This document shows, piece after piece, positions 25,563-34,436 of a stretch of 64,000 bases of DNA; the first letter of the stretch is position 1, and every line of letters starts with the position of its first letter. The translations under genes were made by a program, and so were the position numbers. Source of the DNA: VAZQ01 sp963753575 (GTDB lineage: Bacteria > Pseudomonadota > Alphaproteobacteria > Rhizobiales > Xanthobacteraceae). The stretch spans positions 558,001 to 622,000 of the forward strand of contig CAVWCR010000001.1 in the NCBI GenBank assembly GCA_963753575.1, written 5' to 3'. The notes beneath the pieces are model-generated. The model was given only the letters and a program-made list of their open reading frames with translations. It made no database searches and was not told where the DNA came from.

Positions 25563-27002
25563 CTACCCAAGGAGCTTGGCGACGTTCTGGAACCAGACGA
25601 CGAGGTGCGGCGGCATGTACACGCCGGCCACCAGCACCAGCGCAAGATGCGCGAACATCGGCACGTAGGAGGCCTTCGCCTCGGCGGTCGGGCCGCGCGG
25701 CTCGCCGAACGCGATCGCATTGAGGCGCAGGAACAGGCCGGCAAGCCCGATCAGGATGGCAAACACCAGCCCGATTGCAAGCCATGGCGCGCGCGGGAAG
25801 GTTGAGGTCACCACCAGGAACTCGCTCATGAAGATGCCGAGCGGCGGCAGGCCGGCGATGGCGATGACGCCGAGCACAAGCCCCCAGCCGAGCACCGGGT
25901 GGGTCTCTGTCAGGCCGCCCATATCGGCGATGCGCTGCGTGCCCTTGACCTGCGCAATGTGTCCGACCGCGAAGAAGATCGCCGACTTGGTGAGCGAGTG
26001 CATGGTCATGTGCAGGAGCCCGGCAAAATTGGCGAGTGGCCCGCCCATGCCGAAGGCAAACGTGATGATGCCCATGTGCTCGATCGAGGAATAGGCGAAC
26101 ATGCGTTTGATGTCGCGCCGACGGTAGAGCATGAACGCCGCGAACAGCGCCGAGATCAGTCCCATCGTTACCATCAGGGGGCCGGGCGCGAGCGCGTGCG
26201 GGTTGGCGGCGAGCAGCATCTTGAATCGCAACAGCGCATAGAGCGCCACGTTGAGGAGAAGCCCTGAGAGCACCGCCGAGATCGGGGTCGGGCCTTCCGC
26301 GTGGGCGTCAGGGAGCCAAGCGTGCAGCGGCGCAAGCCCGACCTTGGTGCCGTAGCCCAAGAGCAGGAACACGAACGCCAGATTAAGCAGCGCCGGGTCG
26401 AACGCTGCGGCGTGCTCGATAAGCGTGGTCCAGACCATGGCGTCGAGGCCTTCGCCCACGCTCGGGCGCGCCGCCATGTAGATCAAGATGGTGCCGAACA
26501 GGGCGAGCGCGATCCCGACGCTGCCCAGGATGAAATACTTCCAGGCTGCTTCGAGCGCCTCATGGGTACGGTAGATGCCGACCATGAGCACCGTGGTCAG
26601 CGTCGCGAGCTCGATTGCCACCCACATCACGCCGATGTTGTTGGCGACGAGCGCGAGATTCATCGCGAACATGAGCACCTGGTACATCGCGTGATAGAAG
26701 CGCAGGAAAGTCGGCTTCAGTCGTCCGCTCTCGAGCTCATGGTCGATGTAGCTTGCGCTGAACACGCTGGTGGTGAAGCCTACGAAGGTGGTCAGCACGA
26801 TGAACACGTTGTTGAGATCATCGATGTGCAGGTAGGGGCCGGCCGGCGGTCGCACGAACAGGAGCGACAGCGCGACCAGGAAGGTGGCGAGGGCGGCCAG
26901 CACGTTGAACCGCGCCGTTGCCCGGTAGCCGGGCATGACCGCAAGGAGTGCGGCGGCGATCGCCGGGATCAAAAGGATCGCGGTGACGGCGTCGAGGCTC
27001 AT
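25563..27002 (-). CDS. HyfF-like membrane subunit (NuoN/MrpD antiporter type)
   Basis: A 479-residue proton/sodium-antiporter-like subunit with about 14 helices. It has the conserved helix-5 glutamate (MWVAIELATL) and the helix-7/8 region YGTKVGLAPLHAWLPDAHAEGPTPISA, with the lysine and histidine path residues of complex-I antiporter subunits. FAYSSIEHMG and LLHMTMHSLTKSAIFFAVG are also diagnostic. It is expected to move protons or Na+ when the soluble arm reacts. The ATG overlaps the stop of the HyfE-like gene, and its own stop lies two bases before the large-subunit ATG. Confidence 0.92.
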   Translation of the reverse strand: MSLDAVTAILLIPAIAAALLAVMPGYRATARFNVLAALATFLVALSLLFVRPPAGPYLHIDDLNNVFIVLTTFVGFTTSVFSASYIDHELESGRLKPTFLRFYHAMYQVLMFAMNLALVANNIGVMWVAIELATLTTVLMVGIYRTHEALEAAWKYFILGSVGIALALFGTILIYMAARPSVGEGLDAMVWTTLIEHAAAFDPALLNLAFVFLLLGYGTKVGLAPLHAWLPDAHAEGPTPISAVLSGLLLNVALYALLRFKMLLAANPHALAPGPLMVTMGLISALFAAFMLYRRRDIKRMFAYSSIEHMGIITFAFGMGGPLANFAGLLHMTMHSLTKSAIFFAVGHIAQVKGTQRIADMGGLTETHPVLGWGLVLGVIAIAGLPPLGIFMSEFLVVTSTFPRAPWLAIGLVFAILIGLAGLFLRLNAIAFGEPRGPTAEAKASYVPMFAHLALVLVAGVYMPPHLVVWFQNVAKLLG

Positions 27003-27661
27003 TGGCGCTCTCCGCGGAAGCGATCGAGTGCCTGCAGGTCGACCGTGTCGAAGCGCTCGCGGATGCGGAAGAGAAATATCCCGATCACGATGAAAGCAAT
27101 CAGGATCGAGAAGGCGATGCTGATCTCGACCACGAGCGGCATGCCCTTGGCGCCGGTCGCGGCGAGCACGAGCCCGTTCTCGAGCGACATGAAGCCAACC
27201 ACCTGCCCCACCGCATTGCGGCGGGTCACCATCATCAGGAGGCCCAGCAGCACGACCGAGAGCGCGAACGCGAGGTCCTCGCGTGCCAGCGGATCGGCGC
27301 CGGCAGTCACCCGCAGCATCACCACCATCGAGAGCGCGACGAGGCCGATGCCGATGAGCATGGCGGTGCCGACGCCGACTACCTTCTCGATCTCGCGGTG
27401 GATGCCAAGCCGCACGATGATCCGATGCAGCGCCACGGGGATGATGATCGCTTTGAACACGAGCGCAATCGCGGCGGTGACATAGAGGTGCGGGGCGGCC
27501 TGCACGTAGGCCTGCCAGGCGACCGACAGCGTCAGCACGAAGGCGTGAACCGCGAAGATGTTCAGCAGCGCCGAAAGCCGGTCCTGGTAGAGCTGCATGA
27601 AGCTCACCAGCACCAGCGAGCCGGCCAACATGTGGGCGATGTCGAAGGTCAGGCCGCGCAT
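26999..27661 (-). CDS. HyfE-like membrane subunit (NuoK-type C-terminus)
   Basis: A 220-residue polytopic protein of the hydrogenase-4 component E family (MRGLTFDIAHMLAG... AFVLTLSVAWQAYVQ). Its C-terminal part resembles NuoK/MrpC (GFMSLENGLVLAATGAKGMP). The ATG at 27661 lies two bases from the stop of the HyfC-like gene. The frame is open far upstream only because of the frameshifted hyfC, so the 540-codon reading should not be taken as one protein. Its stop overlaps the HyfF-like start (ATGA), indicating coupled translation. Confidence 0.9.
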   Translation of the reverse strand: MRGLTFDIAHMLAGSLVLVSFMQLYQDRLSALLNIFAVHAFVLTLSVAWQAYVQAAPHLYVTAAIALVFKAIIIPVALHRIIVRLGIHREIEKVVGVGTAMLIGIGLVALSMVVMLRVTAGADPLAREDLAFALSVVLLGLLMMVTRRNAVGQVVGFMSLENGLVLAATGAKGMPLVVEISIAFSILIAFIVIGIFLFRIRERFDTVDLQALDRFRGERQ

Positions 27662-27663
27662 CT

Positions 27664-28621
27664 CTAGAGGCTCCGCGAAACGAAGAGAAGAAGCGTCCCG
27701 AGCAGGCCGAGCATCAATGCCGCGCCCAGGAACTCCGGCACGCGGAACACCCGCATCTTGGCGATTGATGTTTCGAACACGGCGAGCAGGACACCGCCGG
27801 TGGCAAGTTTGCCGAGATAGGCGGCGATGCCGATCGCGAGCGCGGTAACGCTGGCGCCGGGCGCTCCCATCCCCCAGGGCGTAAACAGGCAAGCGATCAG
27901 CGAGACGTAGAGCAGCAATTTCAGCGAGGCGGCGAGATCGATCAGCGCCAGGTGGCGGCCGGAATATTCCAGCACCATGGCCTCGTGCACCATGGTGAGT
28001 TCCAGATGAGTTCGCCGGGTTGTCGACCGGAATGCGGGCGTTCTCGGCGATCGCCACGATGATCAGGGCGATGAGCGCGAGCCCGAGCGATACGCGCAGC
28101 CCGATCTCGCCGGAAAGAAAGTGGCTGGCCATGGTGGAAAGCTGGGTCGAGCCGGCGATCAGGGCGAGCGTGAACACGATCATCACCATGGCGGGCTCGG
28201 CGAGCGAGGCGATCATCACCTCGCGGCTCGAGCCGATGCCGCCGAAGCTCGTTCCCACGTCGAGGCCGGCGAGCGCCTGGTAGAAGCGGGCGCTACCAAG
28301 GAGCGCAATGATCGCGATCAGGTCGGCCGACCAGCTGAACAGGAGGCCGGTGCGGAAGGTCGGAACCAGCGAGGCGGCCACCCAGGTGGCGGCGAAAATG
28401 AGATAGGGGATGACCCGGAACAGCCAGGAGGCGTTCTCGGCCAGCACCACCTCCTTGCGCATCAACCGGATGAGGTCGCGGTAGGGCTGGATCAGCGGCG
28501 GCCCCTGCCGGCGCAGCAGATGGGCCTTGATCTTGCGCACCAGCCCGGTGAGCAGCGGCGCCAGCAGCAGCACCAGCAGCATCTGCGCGCCCTGGACGAG
28601 GAGATCGCGGATCAGGGCCAT
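27664..28621 (-). pseudogene. HyfC/NuoH-like membrane subunit, broken by a +1 frameshift
   Basis: The gene encodes a 318-residue NuoH/HycD-family subunit, the hinge between the soluble and membrane arms. The first about 207 residues read normally (RDLIRLMRKEVV near residue 50, AENARIPVDNPA near residue 205). Reading then passes into another frame. The conserved continuation THLELTMVHEAMVLEYSGR resumes in the frame of 27664-27993. Removing one base of the doublet at 28011-28012 restores a full-length protein (total length 958 = 3n+1). The gap is exactly in the universally conserved family motif, so this is a real lesion or a base-calling error, not an alternative start. Confidence 0.88.
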
Positions 28622-30606
28622 ATCGCGAGCACCAGGAGCAGGATGACGAGCGCGGCAAACACAAAACTCAGAAACTGGCGGATGGTCAGGAACTGCAGGT
28701 GGTTAAGGCGGTCGGCCGCCGCGCTGACGCCGGCGGCGAGCGGCGCATAGAGCGTATCCCAGACAAGGTCACGCAAGTCGACCTTGAACCGCGCCGGACG
28801 GGTGTCGCCGGGCGGTGGCATCTCGACGTGCTCGCGGGCGCGGAACACGACAGTGCCGAACACGCGCCGGATCGGCTGTGCGAAGCTGTCCGCCGTGTAC
28901 TGGGTCGCCGGGCTGGCATCGGGATAGCCGCAGTCCCACGGCGGCGCCCGCCGCAGCCGGTCGGACGCGAAGCGATAAATCGCGGAGGCCGCGAGCGTCC
29001 CGGATATGACCATGAACAGGAAAACGAGCAGGCCGTTGTAAGAGCTGCGGCCCTCCGCGATCGGTATGATCGAGAGCCATTGCACGCCGGTCTGCACCGG
29101 CAGTCGCTGGCCGACAAGGCTTGCGACCGCGGGCGCGAGCGCGTCCATGAAGATGCCGGGCACGATGCCGGCGACGAGGCAGAGCGCGGCGAGAAAACCC
29201 ATCGCAGCAAGCGAGAATCGGTCGGTCTCAGTCGCTTGCCCGGCGGCGGGTGTGCGCGGCCGGCCGAGGAATGTCACTCCGAAGGCTTTGACAAAGCAGG
29301 CGGCTGCCAGCGCGGCCGAAAGCGCGAGCAGCGCGCCGACCGCCGGCACGATCAGCTTGAGGCCCCAGGACGGCAGCTGCGGGCTCAGCAGGATCGCCTG
29401 GAAGGTGAGCCATTCGGACACGAAGCCGTTGAGCGGCGGCAGTGCCGAGATGGCGGCGCAGCCCACCAGGAACACGAACGCCGTCTGCGGCATGCGATGG
29501 ATCAGCCCGCCGAGATGCTCCATGTCGCGCTCGCCGGTCGCGTTGAGCACGGCGCCGGCGCCGAAGAAGAGCAGGCTCTTGAAAAGTGAGTGATTGAACA
29601 CGTGCAGGAGGCCGGCGGTGAGCGCAAGAGCGGCCGCGGGCGCCATGCCGTGCGCCTTGAACGCGAGCGCAAGGCCAAGCCCGATAAAGATGATGCCGAT
29701 GTTCTCGACTGTGTGATAGGCGAGCAGCCGTTTCAGGTCGTGCTGCATCAACGCGTAGAGCACGCCCATGACCGCAGTGACACCGCCGAGCGCGAGCACC
29801 ACGATGCTCCACCACCACGCCGGCTCGCCGGCGAGATCGAACGCGATGCGCACGAAGCCGTAGACCGCGACCTTGGTCATGACGCCGCTCATGAGCGCCG
29901 AAACGTGGCTCGGTGCTGCCGGGTGCGCGAGCGGCAGCCAGACGTGCAGCGGCACGATACCGGCTTTCGAGCCGGCGCCGACGAGCGCCAGCATCAAGAT
30001 CGCGGCGGCGAACTCAGAATGAGCCGCGCGCATCTGCGCAAAGCTGTAGCCGCCGTCGGGGCCGGCGAGGAGACCAAAGGTCAGGATCAACGCCGCCGTG
30101 CCGGCGCTCGCCATGATCAGGTAGACATAGCCGGCGCGCGCGTTGTCGCCCACGCGATGATGCGCCATGACCAGCGCCCACGAGGTGAGCGACATGAACT
30201 CCCACGATACCAGGAACGAGAAGGCGTCGTCGGCAAGCACCACCAGCGTCATGCCGGCGAGGAACGCCGGATAGAACGGCAATACGCGCAGCGGTGCCGT
30301 CTCATGCTCGCCGTAGCCGATCGCATAGAGGCTCGCGGCCGCGCCGCCGAGATTGACCACCGCCAGGAAGAAGGCCGAAAGCGCGTCGAGCCGGAAGTGG
30401 GCGCCGACCCAAGGCAACCCGAGCGGAAGCTGGGCGGTCGATGGCGAGGCAAAAAGGGATGCAAGCGCGATCAGAAAGAGAGCGGCCGAGGCCGCCAAGC
30501 TCGCGCCATAGACGATGAAGCAGGCGTGGGGCGAGCGTCCGACCGCGATGGCGACGGGCACGATTGCCAAGAGGCCTGCGGCGAGGATCAGCGCGGCGAC
30601 GACCAT
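28612..30606 (-). CDS. HyfB-like membrane subunit (NuoL/MrpA antiporter type)
   Basis: A 664-residue antiporter-like subunit, the largest membrane component. VSWEFMSLTSWALVM holds the conserved helix-5 Glu, AGSKAGIVPLHVWLPLAHPAAPSHVSA the helix-7 Lys region, and LLAYHTVENIGIIFIGLG and HVFNHSLFKSLLFFGAG the later channel. The C-terminal part has the long HyfB/NuoL-like extension (DCGYPDASPATQYTADSF). The ATG at 30606 starts the six-gene operon, 53 bases below a small XRE regulator on the same strand. Its stop overlaps the HyfC-like start by about 10 bases. Confidence 0.93.
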   Translation of the reverse strand: MVVAALILAAGLLAIVPVAIAVGRSPHACFIVYGASLAASAALFLIALASLFASPSTAQLPLGLPWVGAHFRLDALSAFFLAVVNLGGAAASLYAIGYGEHETAPLRVLPFYPAFLAGMTLVVLADDAFSFLVSWEFMSLTSWALVMAHHRVGDNARAGYVYLIMASAGTAALILTFGLLAGPDGGYSFAQMRAAHSEFAAAILMLALVGAGSKAGIVPLHVWLPLAHPAAPSHVSALMSGVMTKVAVYGFVRIAFDLAGEPAWWWSIVVLALGGVTAVMGVLYALMQHDLKRLLAYHTVENIGIIFIGLGLALAFKAHGMAPAAALALTAGLLHVFNHSLFKSLLFFGAGAVLNATGERDMEHLGGLIHRMPQTAFVFLVGCAAISALPPLNGFVSEWLTFQAILLSPQLPSWGLKLIVPAVGALLALSAALAAACFVKAFGVTFLGRPRTPAAGQATETDRFSLAAMGFLAALCLVAGIVPGIFMDALAPAVASLVGQRLPVQTGVQWLSIIPIAEGRSSYNGLLVFLFMVISGTLAASAIYRFASDRLRRAPPWDCGYPDASPATQYTADSFAQPIRRVFGTVVFRAREHVEMPPPGDTRPARFKVDLRDLVWDTLYAPLAAGVSAAADRLNHLQFLTIRQFLSFVFAALVILLLVLAIWP

Positions 30607-30658
30607 CGAAGTCCCCCGGGGGCGGGCGTCCGGCCCGCAATGATGGCTAGCCTCTCGC

Positions 30659-30904
30659 TCATGTCTGCAACCGCACTCCCCGCCCGCGGCCTTGGCTCGC
30701 GGCGCCCTCGCCGATCAGTTCGATGCCGGCGGCGCCCAGCGCCTCGACCAGCTTCATCAGGGAATCGACGTTGCCGCGGATAACGCCATCGCTCAATTCC
30801 ATCCGCTGAATGGTCGGAAGCGACAGCCCCGAGCGTTGCGCCAGTTCCCGCTGGTCGATGCCGAGCAGGGCGCGGGCCGCTCGCATTTGAGCGCCGGTTA
30901 TCAT
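30659..30904 (-). CDS. Small XRE-family DNA-binding regulator
   Basis: An 81-residue protein consisting almost only of a helix-turn-helix domain (RAARALLGIDQRELAQRSG, then LSLPTIQRMEL), followed by SLMKLVEALGAAGIELIGE. This is the compact XRE form common in rhizobia. It lies 53 bases upstream of the HyfB-like gene on the same strand and so is probably the first gene of that operon and its candidate autoregulator. A perfect 5-4-5 palindrome lies immediately upstream of the ATG. The target is inferred from position. Confidence 0.82.
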   Translation of the reverse strand: MITGAQMRAARALLGIDQRELAQRSGLSLPTIQRMELSDGVIRGNVDSLMKLVEALGAAGIELIGEGAASQGRGRGVRLQT

Positions 30905-30905
30905 G

Positions 30906-30919
30906 TCTGAAACATCAGA
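30906..30919. promoter_or_regulatory. Candidate operator palindrome upstream of the XRE gene
   Basis: TCTGA-AACA-TCAGA is a perfect inverted repeat one base upstream of the XRE start codon. Farther upstream, CGATGGTTT (30922-30930) recurs as CGATGGTTA (about 30943-30951). Such repeats next to a small XRE gene often bind its product. No footprint or motif model supports this here. Confidence 0.35.
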
Positions 30920-31023
30920 AACGATGGTTTGACTGTTTGATTCGATGGTTACACCACCCCTATTGCCATTTCAAATGCAAATAGCGTCCAGGGGGCTCCC
31001 GCGCGGTCAGCGCTGGAGCGGCC

Positions 31024-32826
31024 TCAGGGGCTTGCGCAGGGGGAGCGGTCGGACGCGGTCAGCCGCAGACCGGGGAACCGGCCTCGGACCTCGTCGAGAT
31101 CCGTGTCGCTGAGATTCGTCAGCGGGGTCGCGTGATCGCCGAGACTGGCGCAGATTGCGCCGCGGAGCGCGCCGAGCCCGCTGGGGCGCTTGGGGCCCGT
31201 GGAGCCCGTTACGGCGAGATCGAACCGGCGGATGGCACCGGTGTCGAGGGCGACGACCAGCGCTTCGCCGTCTGTGTCGAAGCCGAAATATCGGACGGGC
31301 GCCTCCAACGCGACCGATGCCAGCCGCGCGCCATCGCTTGTTCGAAACACCCGCACAACGCGGTCATTGCCGAATGCCGCCAGCGCCGATCCGTTCGGTG
31401 CAAACCGCAGGGCGGTGATGCTGCAGTGGCTAGGACGATCCATGTCGAACAGCGCGAAAGCGTCCGCCTTCAGCGGCAGGCAATCGATTGTCAGGGTGCG
31501 CCGCGTAGGGGTCTCGTTGCCCGCGACCGGCCGTTGCACGATGATGTCGCCGCTGGTGACCGCGATGGCAAGATCGGAATTCTTGGGCGACACCGCGATC
31601 GAGGAGATGCGGCAACCCTGCGCGCGCGCCTGCGTCTGGCCGGCGGTGCCAGCCGCCTCGCAGTTTCCCACTTTGACGGTCAATCCCAGCGTGAGCGTTT
31701 GCGCGCTCGCTGGAACGATTTGTGTGACCGTGTCACCGGAGATCGAATAGCCCGTGAATGTGCCGTCAGAGCCGGTCACCGCGCGATCAATCGGGACCGG
31801 CAGGTCGCGCGTGGCGCCGTCCTCGGACAAGAGCCACAACGTGGCGCGGCTGCCGTGGCGCGACAGGAGCACGTCCTCGCCACGGAACGTGAGGACACGA
31901 ACCGGATTCTCCAGGCAGAGAGACTTTGCGGCTGGCGCCGTCTCGTCGGCGCAATCGCTCGTGAAGTCGAGCGTGTGCTTGGCGCCTGTTTCGAGGTCGA
32001 TGGCCGTGAACGCCTGCGGCGCCGGGCTGATGATGGCATGGCGTCCGGTCGGCGAGAGATGGACACGGCTCACCGCACAGGCGCTCATTGCGGCGCTCGA
32101 TGTCGAAGCGTTGTCGTTCGAGGCCGCATGGCACTTGGGCGCGACCAGCGCCTTGGTCGATTGATCCGCCGCCACGAGCCAGACCGAGCCGTCGTTAAGC
32201 GCGAGCAATAAGCGCTGGCCATCGTCGTCGGCGTCGATGTCGCGGACCACGCAACCGGGTCCGCGGCCCTCATGTGCCTGCGCGCCGGCGCAGACCGCCG
32301 CGATGTTGTGGCGACGGTCTTGTCCATTGGCCAGGTCGGTGAGAGTGAGCTCCATGCCTCCGGTCATGCCGACCAGGAAACGCTCCTTCACTACCGAGAA
32401 GCTTGCGCCCTTGGCCTTGGGGAGCAGCCGCTCATCTCTGATTTGGTGTATTCCCGTGCGGCGCAACTCTGCTTCGGCATCGTGGGGCTGGAACAGGTCG
32501 AACAGCGACCCCGGCCTCGGCAACCCGGAAAGCGCCAGCACGGCGGCGCGATCGAAATTGCCTTGACTGAATTCATGGGCGGCGGCGGCTGCGAACGCCC
32601 GTGAGCGCTTCGCCTCCAGCGTCCATAGCGACGCATAGGCGACGATTGGCAGCAGCACCAGGGCGACGACGAGCAGGACGCGATAAGGCACCCGCCGTGC
32701 GGCTGCCGGGCCCGTCGCCGACAGGACGGTGCCGCAGGTGCGGCACTTCCAAATGCCTGTTTTCGAGGTCGCCGAAATCCGGTTGCGCTGCCCGCACTGC
32801 GCACAGGTGACTATTCGGGCATCCAT
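31024..32826 (-). CDS. Zinc-ribbon / single-helix / beta-propeller-like protein, unknown function
   Basis: A 600-residue protein I cannot place in a named family. Residues 1-35 form a zinc ribbon with two pairs (CAQCGQRNR and WKCRTCG). One membrane helix follows at about residues 48-66 (YRVLLVVALVLLPIVAYASL), then a short helical segment. About 440 residues look like WD40/propeller repeats (RVHLSPTGRHAIISPAPQ, ISSIAVSPKNSDLAIAVTSG, ITALRFAPNGSALAAFGNDRVVRVF). The layout suggests a cytoplasmic nucleic-acid- or metal-binding ribbon tethered to a periplasmic propeller, or the reverse. It lies alone upstream of the XRE/Hyf-like operon on the same strand. Seven or more cysteines occur in the propeller region, which fits an exported domain. 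Confidence 0.72.
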   Translation of the reverse strand: MDARIVTCAQCGQRNRISATSKTGIWKCRTCGTVLSATGPAAARRVPYRVLLVVALVLLPIVAYASLWTLEAKRSRAFAAAAAHEFSQGNFDRAAVLALSGLPRPGSLFDLFQPHDAEAELRRTGIHQIRDERLLPKAKGASFSVVKERFLVGMTGGMELTLTDLANGQDRRHNIAAVCAGAQAHEGRGPGCVVRDIDADDDGQRLLLALNDGSVWLVAADQSTKALVAPKCHAASNDNASTSSAAMSACAVSRVHLSPTGRHAIISPAPQAFTAIDLETGAKHTLDFTSDCADETAPAAKSLCLENPVRVLTFRGEDVLLSRHGSRATLWLLSEDGATRDLPVPIDRAVTGSDGTFTGYSISGDTVTQIVPASAQTLTLGLTVKVGNCEAAGTAGQTQARAQGCRISSIAVSPKNSDLAIAVTSGDIIVQRPVAGNETPTRRTLTIDCLPLKADAFALFDMDRPSHCSITALRFAPNGSALAAFGNDRVVRVFRTSDGARLASVALEAPVRYFGFDTDGEALVVALDTGAIRRFDLAVTGSTGPKRPSGLGALRGAICASLGDHATPLTNLSDTDLDEVRGRFPGLRLTASDRSPCASP

Positions 32827-33047
32827 CTGCCACTCGATACGCCAGTGAAAAGCCCTGACTTCGACCCGATCTAAAGTCTATTCGCGTTGAACTCAAGGCA
32901 AAAAGCGGACATCGGTGGGGCCACCCCGTCGCCGCTATGCACCGCGCGCAATCGAACTGTGCGGCGGATTTGGCAGGTGCCGTTTGACGGGGTCTTCTTG
33001 AGGTGGAAGAAGGAGTTCGACATCCTGCACCAGATTACAGTTCCGTG

Positions 33048-34301
33048 ACAAACGACGTCCCATCCCAAACGTCAGCGGAGCCGCATCGCGCCTTCGCGGC
33101 GCTCAAGGCGCCCGGCTACGGCTTCTATCTCGTCGGCAGCGCGCTCGCGATGACCGCCAACTCGATCGAGCACGTGATCAGCTATTGGATGGTGTTTCAG
33201 AAATTCCAGTCGCCGGCGCTCGGCGGCTATGCGGTGATCTCGCACTGGCTGCCGTTCCTGCTGTTCTCGGTCAGCGCGGGCGCGCTTGCCGACCGGCTCG
33301 ACCCGCGCCGCATCATCCAGGTCGGGATGGTGCTGTTCATGCTCTGCTCGCTCGCGTGGGGCATTTTGTTCGCCACCGATACGCTGGAGATCTGGCACGC
33401 CGTCGTCATCTTCTCGGTGCATGGCATCGCGGGCGTCCTGTGGGGGCCGGCTTCGCAGCTCCTGATCCATCACATCGTCGGGCACTCGCAATTGCACAGC
33501 GCGGTGCGGCTGTTGTCGATGTCGCGCGTGGCTGGGCTCCTCGGCGGGCCGGCGGTGGGCGGCGCGATGCTCTTGGCGTTCGGTCCGTCGCCCAGCATCC
33601 TGATCGGCGCGCTGATCTATCTGCCGCTCACGCTCTGGCTGGTGCGAGCGCCGCTCCATCGCGAGCCGCGTCTAGAGCCGCGCCGCGCCGCTTCCGGGAT
33701 CGTGGCGACCGCGCGCGAAATCGCCGGCAATCGCGTGGTCGTCTCGATGACGCTGCTGGCGGGCGCCTCGTCGTTCGTGATCGGCAATGCCTATCAGGCG
33801 CAGATGCCCGAATTTGCCGCCGATCTCGGCCACGGCGCCGCCGATGTCTACTACAGCATGCTGCTCGCCGCCAACGCGGCCGGCGCGCTTACGGCCGGCG
33901 TGATCCTGGAGAGCCGCGGCATCCTGCACGCGAACCCGAGGATCGCGTTCGTGCTGGTCCTTCTGTGGTGTCTGTGCATGGGCGGCTTTGCGGCTTCGAA
34001 CGTGTACGTCGTTTCACTCGCGCTCCTGTTCGTGGCGGGCTTTCTCAATCTCGCCTTCGGCGCGATGTCGCAGACGCTGGTGCAGATGCACGCGCCGCCG
34101 CCGATCCGCGGTCGCGTGATCGGTCTTTACGGCACGAGTTTCAACGGCATGCGGGCGTTCTCCGGCGTCACCGTCGGCATGGGCGGCAGCCTCGTGGGCG
34201 TGCACTGGTCGCTCGCGATCAGTGCGGCGGTGCTGCTCGTCATCACAGCGGGCCTGTTTGCCCTCGATCTGCGCGGCGGGCAGCCGGCCCCCGCCGAGTG
34301 A
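33048..34301 (+). CDS. MFS transporter (EntS-like exporter group)
   Basis: About 417 residues with 12 helices. Motif A is GALADRLDPRRIIQVG, and the N-terminal FRALKAPGYGFYLVGSALAM-like segment plus HHIVGHSQLHSAVRLLSMSR are typical of the MFS_3/enterobactin-exporter-like group. Substrate unknown. The frame is open from a GTG at 33003. I list the GTG at 33048, because the first 15 residues look unlike a transporter N-terminus, but neither has a good ribosome site. It is divergent from the zinc-ribbon/propeller gene. Confidence 0.82.
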   Translation, partial: TNDVPSQTSAEPHRAFAALKAPGYGFYLVGSALAMTANSIEHVISYWMVFQKFQSPALGGYAVISHWLPFLLFSVSAGALADRLDPRRIIQVGMVLFMLCSLAWGILFATDTLEIWHAVVIFSVHGIAGVLWGPASQLLIHHIVGHSQLHSAVRLLSMSRVAGLLGGPAVGGAMLLAFGPSPSILIGALIYLPLTLWLVRAPLHREPRLEPRRAASGIVATAREIAGNRVVVSMTLLAGASSFVIGNAYQAQMPEFAADLGHGAADVYYSMLLAANAAGALTAGVILESRGILHANPRIAFVLVLLWCLCMGGFAASNVYVVSLALLFVAGFLNLAFGAMSQTLVQMHAPPPIRGRVIGLYGTSFNGMRAFSGVTVGMGGSLVGVHWSLAISAAVLLVITAGLFALDLRGGQPAPAE

Positions 34302-34436
34302 GTACCATTTCTGCGTGTAGTAACGCTCGCGGCCGCTTGGCGCGGCGTCACGCAGCTTTCCCCTTGCGATGAATTCGGGCACAATGCCCGCCATTCAACA
34401 AATCCGGCGCAGCCGGCCTCGGCAGGGAGGTTCCTG

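Noticed and set aside
26999..28621. A single 540-codon protein joining the HyfC-like and HyfE-like parts
   Set aside because: The long frame exists only because of the frameshift: the middle is non-membrane, Arg-rich and unlike either subunit, whereas a normal HyfE start sits at 27661.
29590..30783. A 397-codon + strand frame opposite the HyfB-like gene
   Set aside because: Lacks domains; it is the complement of membrane-protein codons.
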